Assembly: GCA_039944855.1 (NCBI GenBank)
Contig: JBDUXZ010000029.1
Location: 160,351-224,350 of the forward strand
Direction: 5' to 3'
DNA: 64,000 nucleotides
Source of the DNA: Rhodothermales bacterium
GTDB lineage: Bacteria > Bacteroidota > Rhodothermia > Rhodothermales > JANQRZ01
Numbering within the stretch: the first letter of the stretch is position 1; each line of letters starts with the position of its first letter. A program made the position numbers and the translations under genes. Below the pieces are notes generated by a model that made no database searches, was not told the origin of the DNA, and saw only the letters and a program-made list of their open reading frames with translations. Positions 8,266 to 15,668 of the stretch are shown here, piece by piece.

Positions 8266-9705
8266 ATGTGTCTCTCTGCTCGTTTTCTACCCCTCGTTCT
8301 CCTCAACGCATTTTTTCTTGCCGCTGCACTTCCCGGATTCGCCGTGCAGGCTCAAGTCTGTCAGGGGAGTTTCGAGCTAGATACACAGGCAGAGGTAGAC
8401 GCTTTCGACTGCGCGGAGGTGACGGGTAACCTGATGATCGGTGGCGTAGTGAGCTCCATCGATAGCCTCCACAGTCTAGTCTCTGTCGGAGGCACCCTTC
8501 GCCTCAGTTCAAGAGGTGGGCTGAACGACCTTGCCGGACTCGGTGCTCTCGTCTCTGCCGGAACCCTCTTCATTACGCACAATGAGTCACTCGTACACCT
8601 CAACGGCCTCACCAGCCTCTCTGAAGTGGGCAACATCCACATCTCAGGCAACGAGGAACTTCTCGATGTGGCTGGTCTCCTCGCTCTGACCTACGTCGAG
8701 GGGGACGTCGTTATCGCGGGGAACGACGTCCTCAGCACCCTCGAAGGACTCGCTGGGCTTACCTCTGTTGGAGGGCTTCTCTCAATTAACCGCAGCAACG
8801 CGCTCTCTGACTTGGATGGGCTTCATAACATCGTGTCTGTTGGGAGCCTTACAGTGTATGAGAGCGAGAATCTCACGAACCTTCGCGGCCTCGGTGCGCT
8901 CGCTTCGGTCGGGGAAGCCGCCTACATCTATAACAACGACGCGCTCGCTGATCTCGGTGGACTCAACAACCTTATCGCTGTGGAGGGACTCCTCGAAATA
9001 TCCTACAACAGCGCCCTCTACAGTCTCCAAGGGCTCGAATCCCTCCTCTCGATTGGGGAACTGGTCATCGAAGGCAATGGCGTACTTACCAACCTCGAGG
9101 GCCTCGATGCTCTCGCCTCAACGGACGACAATCTCATTATAACAGGTAACGGCGCGCTCACCGATCTCGACAACCTCAACGGTCTTACCGCTATCGGGGG
9201 AAGACTCCAGATCAATGCTAACGACGCCCTTCCCCACCTCGACGGCCTCGCCAACCTCATTGCTGTAGCGGAGGGGCTCCGCGTCTTCTCGAACAACGTA
9301 CTCAGTTCATGCACGGTCGGCCTCTACGATCTCCTCGCTAACGATGGCGTCGGCGGCGATATCGATATATCCAACAACGCAACTGGCTGCAATTCCGTTG
9401 AGGAGATCCTCAATTCAGTCGATGCCGAGGACGAAGCGACACCGGCCGTGACAGCCCTCGCCGCGCCCTTTCCCAATCCCACCGCCGGGACTACCACGCT
9501 CGCCTTTACCCTCGCCGAGCTCGCCGACGTCCGCCTCACCGTCTACGACGCACTCGGCCGCCGCGTGGCGACGCTCGCCGATGGACCTCACGCATCGGGC
9601 ACGCACGAGGCGGCGTGGGGCGCGGGGCTCCCGGCGGGGACGTACGTCGTGCGATTCGAGACGAGCGAGGAAGCGTGGACCGAGCGCGTGACGCTCGTCC
9701 GCTAG
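8266..9705 (+). CDS. Secreted LRR/receptor-L-like protein with T9SS type A tail
   Basis: The 479-residue protein has a signal peptide (LPLVLLNAFFLAAALPGFAVQAQ) starting at ATG 8266. The frame extends back to 8191, but that would bury the signal. The body, residues ~30-375, is a series of ~22-residue repeats of the form L-x-x-L-x-G-L-x-x-L-x-x-V-G-x-L-x-I-x-x-N, for example LDGLHNIVSVGSLTV. This resembles receptor-L/leucine-rich solenoids used for binding. It ends with a type A T9SS sorting domain (FPNPTAGTTTLAF, VYDALGRRVATL, LPAGTYVVRF). It is probably a surface or secreted adhesion or binding protein. The gene is AT-richer than its neighbours. It starts 72 bases after the synthetase stop, with no clear terminator between. 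Confidence 0.85.
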   Translation: MCLSARFLPLVLLNAFFLAAALPGFAVQAQVCQGSFELDTQAEVDAFDCAEVTGNLMIGGVVSSIDSLHSLVSVGGTLRLSSRGGLNDLAGLGALVSAGTLFITHNESLVHLNGLTSLSEVGNIHISGNEELLDVAGLLALTYVEGDVVIAGNDVLSTLEGLAGLTSVGGLLSINRSNALSDLDGLHNIVSVGSLTVYESENLTNLRGLGALASVGEAAYIYNNDALADLGGLNNLIAVEGLLEISYNSALYSLQGLESLLSIGELVIEGNGVLTNLEGLDALASTDDNLIITGNGALTDLDNLNGLTAIGGRLQINANDALPHLDGLANLIAVAEGLRVFSNNVLSSCTVGLYDLLANDGVGGDIDISNNATGCNSVEEILNSVDAEDEATPAVTALAAPFPNPTAGTTTLAFTLAELADVRLTVYDALGRRVATLADGPHASGTHEAAWGAGLPAGTYVVRFETSEEAWTERVTLVR

Positions 9706-9712
9706 CCAAACG

Positions 9713-9746
9713 AAAACAGGGCAGGAAGCCGGAGCCTCCTGCCCTG
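9713..9746 (-). terminator. Intrinsic terminator of the stress-protein gene
   Basis: A perfect 10-base stem pairs 9717-9726 (CAGGGCAGGA) with 9737-9746. On the minus strand it is followed by TTTTCGTTT, so it should end the minus-strand gene at 9775-10305. It also lies just after the plus-strand T9SS gene and may serve both. Confidence 0.75.
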
Positions 9747-9774
9747 CTGCCAGGGTTGCCGTACGAGCCGCGCG

Positions 9775-10305
9775 CTAGTAGTGGATGTTCCGCGCGCCGT
9801 ACGTGTCCCACTCGTTCGCGAGGTACTCGCGGTCCTCGTCGTTGCGCGGGTGCGCGCCGACGACGATGCCGCCTTCCTTGACGCCCTCGTGGTACTCCTT
9901 CGCCCGGTCCTCGGGGATGCCCGCACCGATGAGCGCGCCGACGAGGCTGCCCGCCGCGCCACCCGCACCAGCACCCGCGAGCGCACCGGCCAGCGGGCCG
10001 GCGATCGCGAGGCCGAGGCCCGGGACGATCACGTTCGTGCCGACGGCGGCGAGCGCGCCGATGATGCCGCCGATCGTGCCGCCGGTCGCGGCGCCGGCGC
10101 CGGCGCCTTCCATCGCCTTGCTGCCCTCCTCGATCTCGACGTGCTCGCGGTCGTAGTACTGCTTCTTCGTGTCCTTCGACATCACGACGTGGATGTCGTC
10201 GTCGGTGTAGCCCCGGTCCCGGAGCGAGCGGTACGCGCGGTCGGCGCTGTCGTTGTCGTGGAACATGCCCGTCACGATGGGACGGTCTGCGGTTCGATTA
10301 GCCAT
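9775..10305 (-). CDS. Glycine-zipper general stress protein (YflT/GSP17M-like)
   Basis: The 176-residue protein starts at ATG 10305 (MANRTADRPIVTGMF); the frame runs on upstream, but those codons lie in a non-coding divergent region. Residues ~8-50 (VTGMFHDNDSADRAYRSL, GYTDDDIHVVMS) resemble the general-stress-protein 17M-like N-terminal fold. Residues ~70-135 are a long Gly/Ala zipper (GAGAGAATGGTIGGIIGALA, GAGAGGAAGSLVGALIGAG), likely membrane-associated or oligomerising. The C-terminus (EGGIVVGAHPRND) repeats the small alpha/beta element. Such proteins are usually induced by salt, heat or stationary phase. It is transcribed alone, with its own terminator, divergently from the subtilase. 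Confidence 0.7.
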   Translation of the reverse strand: MANRTADRPIVTGMFHDNDSADRAYRSLRDRGYTDDDIHVVMSKDTKKQYYDREHVEIEEGSKAMEGAGAGAATGGTIGGIIGALAAVGTNVIVPGLGLAIAGPLAGALAGAGAGGAAGSLVGALIGAGIPEDRAKEYHEGVKEGGIVVGAHPRNDEDREYLANEWDTYGARNIHY

Positions 10306-10580
10306 GAGAGTGCTCGTAGAGGTGAGAAAATGATCCTGCTGAGGGGAAGTCCTGCTGAGGTGCTCGCCCTTACATGGCGCTTCACGCCGTCTTGTTCCTA
10401 ACCCGTCATTTTCTCCCGATCCGTCTACCTGCGAAACAGTTCGTGCATCCCACCCGCGCTTATGCATCGCGGAAGGGCCCTGTAATGCCACGTGGTGTAC
10501 GAACGAGCCGCCGCCTGCGTTACTTTCGGGCGCCCACGTTGGACCGTCCACCCGCCCGCTTTCTCCCTCCTGCTCTCCAG

Positions 10581-12284
10581 ATGACGTCGTTCCGCCCGCT
10601 CCTCGTCCTGTTCCTCGCCGCCACGCTCGTCGGCTGTTCCGCCGCGCGGGACGTGGCAACGCCCGCGCCCACCGCCCCTGCCATCGAGAGGGTCCAGGAC
10701 CCGACCGAGCCCGCCACCGAAGCTCCGTCTGCTGCGGAAGACCCGGCCCCCGCCCGCCTCGTGGCCGCCCCTCCAGCGTGGCTCGAACTCGACGAGACGG
10801 CCGACGCCGTGCGCGGCATCAGCCTTAATCAAGCGTACCGAGCGCTCGACGGACGCACGCCGCAACGGGAGGTTATTGTCGCCGTGATCGACTCCGGCGT
10901 CGACACCACGCACGAGGACCTGCAGGGTCGCCTCTGGAGAAACGAAGACGAGATCGCCGGCAACGGCGTGGACGACGATGGGAATGGCTACGTCGACGAC
11001 GTGCACGGCTGGAACTTCCTCGGCGGCCCCGATGGCGCGAACGTCTTCCACGACACGTACGAGCTCACGCGCGAGGTCCTCCGCCTCCGCCCCCGCTATC
11101 GCGACGCCGACCCCGCTGCCCTCGATCCGGCCGGCCGCGAGGAGTACGACTACTACCAATCGCTGGAGCGGGAGTTGGCGGCGAAGCGGGCCGAGTACGA
11201 AGCGGTCCTCCCGCAGATGCAGCAGATCGAAGAGGCCACGCAGCGCGCCGTCTCCATCCTCGAACCGACGCTCGGCAGCGGGCCGTACTCCGCTGAGAAG
11301 CTGGAGCCCGGCATGCTCGACACCCCCGCCGTGCTTCAGGCGAAGGGCCTCGTGAGCTACCTCCTCCAGTCCGGGTTCACGCCGGCCGACATCACGCAGC
11401 AGCGGATCCAGGTCGCGAACATGCTGAAGTACGGCTACAACCTCGAATTCGACCCCCGCCCCGTCGTCGGCGACGATTACGACGACACGAACGAGCGCTA
11501 CTACGGCAACGGCGATGTGACGGGGCCGTACCCGAACCACGGCACATCGGTCGCCGGCGTGATCGCGGCGATCCGGGGGAACGAGGCAGGGACGCGCGGC
11601 GTCGCGCCGGACACGCTCGTCTACGTCATGCCCATTCGCGCCGTGCCGAGCGGCGACGAGCGCGACAAAGACGTGGCGAACGCGATCCGCTACGCCGTCG
11701 ACAACGGCGCGCTCGTCGTCAACATGAGCTTCGGCAAATCCTATTCGCCCGACAAAGACGCCGTCGACGCGGCCGTGCGCTACGCCGAGGAGCGCGGCGT
11801 CCTCCTCGTCCACGCCGCCGGCAACAGCGCCGAAGACATCGACCGCGCCGCCAACTTCCCCTCCCAGGTCCTCAGCGACGGAGCGCGCGCGAGCAACTGG
11901 CTCGAAGTCGGCGCGTCGTCGTGGGACCCTGACGCCTTCGCCGCCTCGTTCAGTAACTACGGCGTCACGAACGTCGACCTCTTCGCGCCCGGCGAGGCCA
12001 TCGACGTGCTCGAACCGGCGAACGCGACGACGCGCGTGGACGGAACGAGCGTCGCCGCCCCCGTCGTGAGCGGCATCGCGGCCCTCCTGCTGAGCTACTA
12101 CCCGGACCTCTCGCCGCTCGACGTGCGCGAGATCCTCCTCGAATCGGCCGTGCCGTACCGCGGCGTGCCGGCGATCCGGCCGGGCTCGGGCGATGAGGTG
12201 GACTTCGCGACGCTCTCGGTCACCGGTGCCGTCGTCAACGCGTGGCGCGCCGTCGAACTCGCCGACACCCGAGTGGGGAATTAA
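10581..12284 (+). CDS. S8 (subtilisin-like) serine peptidase, lipoprotein
   Basis: The 567-residue protein begins at ATG 10581 with a lipoprotein signal (LLVLFLAATLVGCS, lipid-modified Cys19). It is therefore tethered to a membrane and faces the periplasm or surface. The catalytic triad is complete: D104 (VIDSGVD), H320 (NHGTSVAG) and S490 (DGTSVAAP). The oxyanion Asn region is HAAGNSAEDID. About 215 residues separate D104 and H320, against ~32 in subtilisin. This insertion contains a helical coiled-coil-like stretch (YYQSLERELAAKRAEYEAVL) and is seen in a Bacteroidota branch of S8. No propeptide domain is obvious. The frame begins earlier (10374), but that would cost the lipobox. Confidence 0.92.
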   Translation: MTSFRPLLVLFLAATLVGCSAARDVATPAPTAPAIERVQDPTEPATEAPSAAEDPAPARLVAAPPAWLELDETADAVRGISLNQAYRALDGRTPQREVIVAVIDSGVDTTHEDLQGRLWRNEDEIAGNGVDDDGNGYVDDVHGWNFLGGPDGANVFHDTYELTREVLRLRPRYRDADPAALDPAGREEYDYYQSLERELAAKRAEYEAVLPQMQQIEEATQRAVSILEPTLGSGPYSAEKLEPGMLDTPAVLQAKGLVSYLLQSGFTPADITQQRIQVANMLKYGYNLEFDPRPVVGDDYDDTNERYYGNGDVTGPYPNHGTSVAGVIAAIRGNEAGTRGVAPDTLVYVMPIRAVPSGDERDKDVANAIRYAVDNGALVVNMSFGKSYSPDKDAVDAAVRYAEERGVLLVHAAGNSAEDIDRAANFPSQVLSDGARASNWLEVGASSWDPDAFAASFSNYGVTNVDLFAPGEAIDVLEPANATTRVDGTSVAAPVVSGIAALLLSYYPDLSPLDVREILLESAVPYRGVPAIRPGSGDEVDFATLSVTGAVVNAWRAVELADTRVGN

Positions 12285-12418
12285 GGCCGAAGGACCACCT
12301 CGCGAGGGACGGAGTCTGAGCCCCTCGCGCGGGACTGCGGAGAAACATCGCGGAGCGCGGGGCGTCAGTGCCCGTCACGTCTCGCGCTCCCCGTCTCCTC
12401 TCCTCTGCCGCCCCTCCG

Positions 12419-13144
12419 ATGGATCTCTCCACGACCCTCCACTTCGTCTACGTTGCCTGCATGGCGGGCGGGGCGCTCCTCTTCCTCGCGTGGATGCGCG
12501 ACCCGCGCGGCGTGCCGACGTGGGAATACCTCGTCGCCACCATCATCCCCGTCTGGTCGGGGCTGGCCTACCTCGCGATGGCGCTCGGGCTCGGCACCGT
12601 CGAAGTCGCGGGGCAGACGACGTACTGGGCGCGCTACGCCGACTGGGTGGTGACGACGCCGCTCCTGCTCGTCGCCCTGTGGATGACGGCCACGACGCGG
12701 ACCGACAAGCGCCCGCACGTCCCCACGCTCCTCACCCTCGTTACTGCGGACGTGGTGATGATCCTGTGCGGGCTCGTGGGCGACCTCTCGACGGGGCCGG
12801 CGCGCTACGTCTTCTTCGCCGTCGGCGTCGGCGCGCTCGTGCTCATCTTCTGGACCGTATTCGGGCCGCTCCGCCGCGTCGCAGGCCACGACGCCGAGGT
12901 CGCCGACGTCTACGGGAAGGTGGCCGTCTACCTCGCGCTCTTCTGGGTCGGCTACCCGCTGACGTGGATCCTCGGCCCCTCCGGCTTGGGCGTGGTCGGG
13001 CAGACGACGGACACGGTGCTCTTCGTGCTCCTCCCGGTCTTTTCGAAGGTCGGATTCAGCATCCTCGACCTCGGGCTGCTCCGGCGGATCGGCGGCGAGC
13101 CGGGCCGTGACGCCGTCCGGCCGAGCCTCTCCCCCGTCGTCTGA
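12419..13144 (+). CDS. Microbial rhodopsin, xenorhodopsin type (predicted inward H+ pump)
   Basis: Seven-helix retinal protein of 241 residues starting at ATG 12419. Helix C reads RYADWVVTTPLLLVA, giving D75 (Schiff-base counterion, BR D85), T79 (BR T89) and A86 (BR D96): a D-T-A triplet, so there is no cytoplasmic carboxylate donor at the usual place. Helix G reads LPVFSKVGFSILD: retinal lysine K210, proline P206 where outward pumps have the second counterion (BR D212), and D217 on the cytoplasmic side. D75/P206/K210/D217 match Anabaena sensory rhodopsin and xenorhodopsins residue for residue. Xenorhodopsins pump protons inward; D217 would be the acceptor. L83 (proteorhodopsin 105) suggests green absorption. 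It is a single gene with no transducer, carotenoid or Brp/Blh gene beside it. Confidence 0.93.
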   Translation: MDLSTTLHFVYVACMAGGALLFLAWMRDPRGVPTWEYLVATIIPVWSGLAYLAMALGLGTVEVAGQTTYWARYADWVVTTPLLLVALWMTATTRTDKRPHVPTLLTLVTADVVMILCGLVGDLSTGPARYVFFAVGVGALVLIFWTVFGPLRRVAGHDAEVADVYGKVAVYLALFWVGYPLTWILGPSGLGVVGQTTDTVLFVLLPVFSKVGFSILDLGLLRRIGGEPGRDAVRPSLSPVV

Positions 13145-13202
13145 GCCCGCGCTCCGTCTCGGGACCGCTCCCCCGCCTCGCCGGGCCGGGGGAGCCCCCG
13201 GT

Positions 13203-13637
13203 TCATCCGCCGACGATCTCTTCGAGCGTGATCTCGAACGTGAGGTCTTGGCCAGCGAGCTCGTGGTTCGCGTCGAGGATGACTTCGTCGTCGGCGATCT
13301 CGGTGACGCGGACGACGACGGCCTGCCCGTCGGGCTGGCTGAGCTGGAGCTGCTGGCCGATCTCGGGCTCCATCCCGTCGGGGAACTGGTCGGGGCTGAC
13401 GCTCAGCATCATCTCCTCACGCAACGGGCCGTAGGCTTTCTCCGCCGGGATCTCGACGGTCTGCGTCTCGCCGGGCTTCATGCCCTCGACGGCGCTGTCG
13501 AAGCCGGGGATCACCTGCCCGACGCCAACGGTGAACTCGAGCGGGCCGCGCCCTTCGGAGGAATCGAACACGGACCCGTCGGAGAGGGTGCCGGTGTAGT
13601 GGATGCGGACGGTGTCGCCTGCGGTTGCCTGTGCCAT
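13203..13637 (-). CDS. FKBP-type peptidyl-prolyl isomerase (SlyD-like)
   Basis: Catalyses cis-trans isomerisation of prolyl bonds and acts as a folding helper. The 144 residues show the split FKBP domain of the SlyD class: residues 1-70 (VRIHYTGTLSDGSVFDSS, LEFTVGVGQVIPGFDSAVEG), then an inserted-flap (IF) domain ~72-125 (AYGPLREEMMLSVSPDQF), and a return to FKBP with DANHELAGQDLTFEI. There is no signal peptide, so it is cytoplasmic. The His-rich metal-binding tail of E. coli SlyD is missing; the protein ends in IVGG. Convergent with the rhodopsin gene across a 58-base gap. Confidence 0.93.
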   Translation of the reverse strand: MAQATAGDTVRIHYTGTLSDGSVFDSSEGRGPLEFTVGVGQVIPGFDSAVEGMKPGETQTVEIPAEKAYGPLREEMMLSVSPDQFPDGMEPEIGQQLQLSQPDGQAVVVRVTEIADDEVILDANHELAGQDLTFEITLEEIVGG

Positions 13638-13736
13638 GAAAACGGTCGAATCAGAACGGAGGAATACGAAAGGGGGGCGGCCGCGCGATGGCGACCGCCC
13701 CCGTCCCTCGTAAAAGGGAGAGATGCGTGCGGGTTC

Positions 13737-14426
13737 CTAGTTCCGGTTCATCATCAGCCGGAGCACGTACCAGAACATCAGCGCGACCGACGCGAAGAGC
13801 TCCAGCGCTGCCGCGACGTGGCGGTCCTCCGGGTAATGGTGGAGCACGTTCGACGTGTCGTAGAGGATCGCCGCTCCGGCGAGCGCGATCATCCCGACGG
13901 AGAACCACGTGCCGAGTTCGAACCCGAAGAGCACGCCCGCGACGATGGCGACGAGCGCGACGATGAACGCCCACCGCAGCATCCCGCCGAGGAACGAGAA
14001 GTCCTTCCCGGTGAGCACGACGACGGCCGTCAGCCCGGAGAAGCCGAGGAGCGTCACCCACGCCGCGCTGTTGATGGCGCCCGGGAACTGCGTAAATGCG
14101 ATCGCGAGGAGCGGGACGAAGATGAGGGCTTGGGCGAGCACGAACCCGCCGAGCGCCGCGTACTGCGCCGCCGGCGACTCCGCCCGGTGCGCCGCCCGGC
14201 TGGCGAACCAGCTCACGACGACGAACCCGCCGAGCACGACGAGCCAGCTCACGCCGAGCATCGCATTAGCGATCGGGTACGCGAGGCCGCTCTTGAAAAG
14301 GGCGACCTCGATCCCGGCGAAGAGCAGGATCGCGCCGAAAAGGTGGAGGTACGTCCGGGTGAGGAAGGCCGCGCGGGTATCGCTACCGAGCGCGGCGACG
14401 GGAGTGGACATGCCGTAGGTTTCCAT
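13737..14426 (-). CDS. Bax inhibitor-1/YccA family membrane protein
   Basis: The 229-residue integral membrane protein has about seven hydrophobic segments, beginning TYLHLFGAILLFAGIEVALF and ending ASVALMFWYVLRLMM. The features AAILYDTSNVLHHYPEDRHVAAALELFASVALMF match the C-terminal signature of the BI-1/YccA (TMBIM) family, which includes pH-sensitive calcium leak channels and FtsH-interacting YccA. The ATG at 14426 is chosen; a TTG at 14453 would add nine residues. It sits 100 bases upstream of the FKBP gene on the same strand, so possibly a two-gene transcript. Its physiological role is not known. Confidence 0.88.
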   Translation of the reverse strand: METYGMSTPVAALGSDTRAAFLTRTYLHLFGAILLFAGIEVALFKSGLAYPIANAMLGVSWLVVLGGFVVVSWFASRAAHRAESPAAQYAALGGFVLAQALIFVPLLAIAFTQFPGAINSAAWVTLLGFSGLTAVVVLTGKDFSFLGGMLRWAFIVALVAIVAGVLFGFELGTWFSVGMIALAGAAILYDTSNVLHHYPEDRHVAAALELFASVALMFWYVLRLMMNRN

Positions 14427-14513
14427 AAGGGGGTACGCGGTGCGTTGGGTCAAAAAGGGAGGCGAGGATGCCCTGGTCCGGGGCTAACCTACACTCGTCC
14501 GCTGCAGAACCGC

Positions 14514-14521
14514 TATCCTTC
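14514..14521 (+). promoter_or_regulatory. Putative -7 element (TATCCTTC)
   Basis: CGCTATCCTTCC lies 40 bases before the thioesterase ATG and is followed by a pyrimidine-rich leader (TTTCCCCCCTTCTCC). It fits the recurring CGnTAnnnT pattern only loosely. Confidence 0.25.
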
Positions 14522-14553
14522 CGGTTCGGTTTCCCCCCTTCTCCGCGCTCCCG

Positions 14554-15309
14554 ATGCCCCCGATTCCTCCCGTCTGGCGCGATGCGTTCCGCGTCCGCGC
14601 CTACGAGATCGACCCCGCCGGCCGGCTCACGCTCCCGACGCTCTGCAACTACTTCCAGGAGACGGCCGGCAACCACGCCACGGCGTTCGACCTCGCCTCG
14701 GATCAGCTCCTCGCCGGCGGCATCGCGTGGGTCCTCGCTCGGCTCCAGGTCGAGGTCGAGCGCTACCCCGCGTGGCGCGAAGACGTCACCGTCGAGACGT
14801 GGCCGAGCGCGTTCGACGGGCTCTACGCGCAGCGCGACTTCGTCGCCACCGACGAGCACGGCGAGACTATCGCGCGGGCGACGAGCCAATGGTTCGTGAT
14901 GGACGTGGCGCGGCGGCGGCCGATCCGCCTGCCCGCCGCCGTCGCCGAGATCGAGCGGCCCGACCGACCCCACGCCCTCGACCCCGACCGCACGCCCCTC
15001 CCCGACTTCGGCGAGCCCGACGCTGAGCGCCTCTTCAGCGTCCGCCGCCACGACCTCGACTTGAACCAGCACGTCAACAACGTCCGCTACGTCGAGTGGG
15101 CGCTCGAAGCCGTGCCCGACGCCGTCCGCGACGCCCACACCCTCCGCCGCCTCGACGTGCACTTCCGCGCCGAGAGCGTCTACGGCGACACCGTCCGCTC
15201 CGCCTGCTCCCCGCCCGAGCCTTCCGGCGATGGCGTCGCCCTCGCCCACGAAGTCACCCGCCACCGCGACGGTCGCCTTCTCGCCCGTGCCCGCACCGCG
15301 TGGCGCTAG
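14554..15309 (+). CDS. Acyl-ACP thioesterase (FatA/FatB-like)
   Basis: Hydrolyses acyl-ACP to release free fatty acids in the cytoplasm. The 251-residue protein is a double hot-dog: first half residues ~10-125 (EIDPAGRLTLPTLCNYFQE, IAWVLARLQVEVERYP), second half ~150-250. DLDLNQHVNNVRYVEWALE holds the conserved catalytic Asn/His region of plant and bacterial acyl-ACP thioesterases, with the Glu at the expected position. Length is normal for bacterial members. It is a single plus-strand gene divergent from the Bax-inhibitor gene and followed by a repeat block. A role in membrane lipid turnover or fatty-acid export is inferred. Confidence 0.88.
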   Translation: MPPIPPVWRDAFRVRAYEIDPAGRLTLPTLCNYFQETAGNHATAFDLASDQLLAGGIAWVLARLQVEVERYPAWREDVTVETWPSAFDGLYAQRDFVATDEHGETIARATSQWFVMDVARRRPIRLPAAVAEIERPDRPHALDPDRTPLPDFGEPDAERLFSVRRHDLDLNQHVNNVRYVEWALEAVPDAVRDAHTLRRLDVHFRAESVYGDTVRSACSPPEPSGDGVALAHEVTRHRDGRLLARARTAWR

Positions 15310-15315
15310 AGAGTG

Positions 15316-15480
15316 CTATGCCCCCCTCTGAGGGGGGCGACTAGGCCCGTTTGCGGGGCGAGCGGGGGGTCCGCAGCGTTCGAGGAGCCCGATGCGGTCG
15401 CGTCGAGCGAGGCGGACCCCCACCTGTCCTCCCCCTCCGAGGGGGAGGGACGCGATCCCGAAGCGTTCGAGAGGGCCCGA
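15316..15480. repeat. GC-rich nested palindromic repeat block
   Basis: The non-coding DNA downstream of the thioesterase holds two short hairpins, GCCCCCCTCTGAGGGGGGC (about 15318-15337) and CTCCCCCTCCGAGGGGGAG (about 15438-15456). They flank a longer inverted pair, GGGGGTCCGC (about 15366) and GCGGACCCCC (about 15411). No T-tract follows, so it looks like a mobile-type intergenic repeat rather than a simple terminator. Confidence 0.55.
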
Positions 15481-15538
15481 CTGGTTGAAGTCCACTGCAC
15501 GCTTTATGCAATTCCGCCAACCCACTCCACTCCCTCTG

Positions 15539-15642
15539 TCATTGCGAGCGACCGGAGGGAGCGCGGCAATCTCCCGATTCCAGCAGACCGCAGGAGATTG
15601 CCGCGTCGCTACGGGACGAGTCCCTGCGCTCCTCGCAATGAC
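15539..15642. repeat. REP-like inverted repeat, family A (copy 1)
   Basis: The left arm at 15539-15575 begins GTCATTGCGAGCGACC and ends GGCAATCTCC. The right arm at 15593-15642 is its imperfect reverse complement, beginning GGAGATTGCCGCGTCGC and ending CGCAATGAC. The same element recurs at 20037-20119. Between the previous block and the FAD oxidoreductase, bases 15310-15668 contain only these repeats. Confidence 0.75.
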
Positions 15643-15668
15643 ATGGTGGAAGGGTTTGTTCAGCTTTT

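Noticed and set aside
10374..10580. Earlier start for the subtilase
   Set aside because: The lipobox directly follows the ATG at 10581, and upstream codons lie in the divergent spacer.
13107..15026. 639-residue plus-strand ORF across FKBP and Bax-inhibitor genes
   Set aside because: It is antisense to two well-supported minus-strand genes and has the usual Arg/Glu-rich shadow composition.
15310..15668. CRISPR array
   Set aside because: The repeated arms are inverted, not direct with regular spacers; no cas genes nearby.
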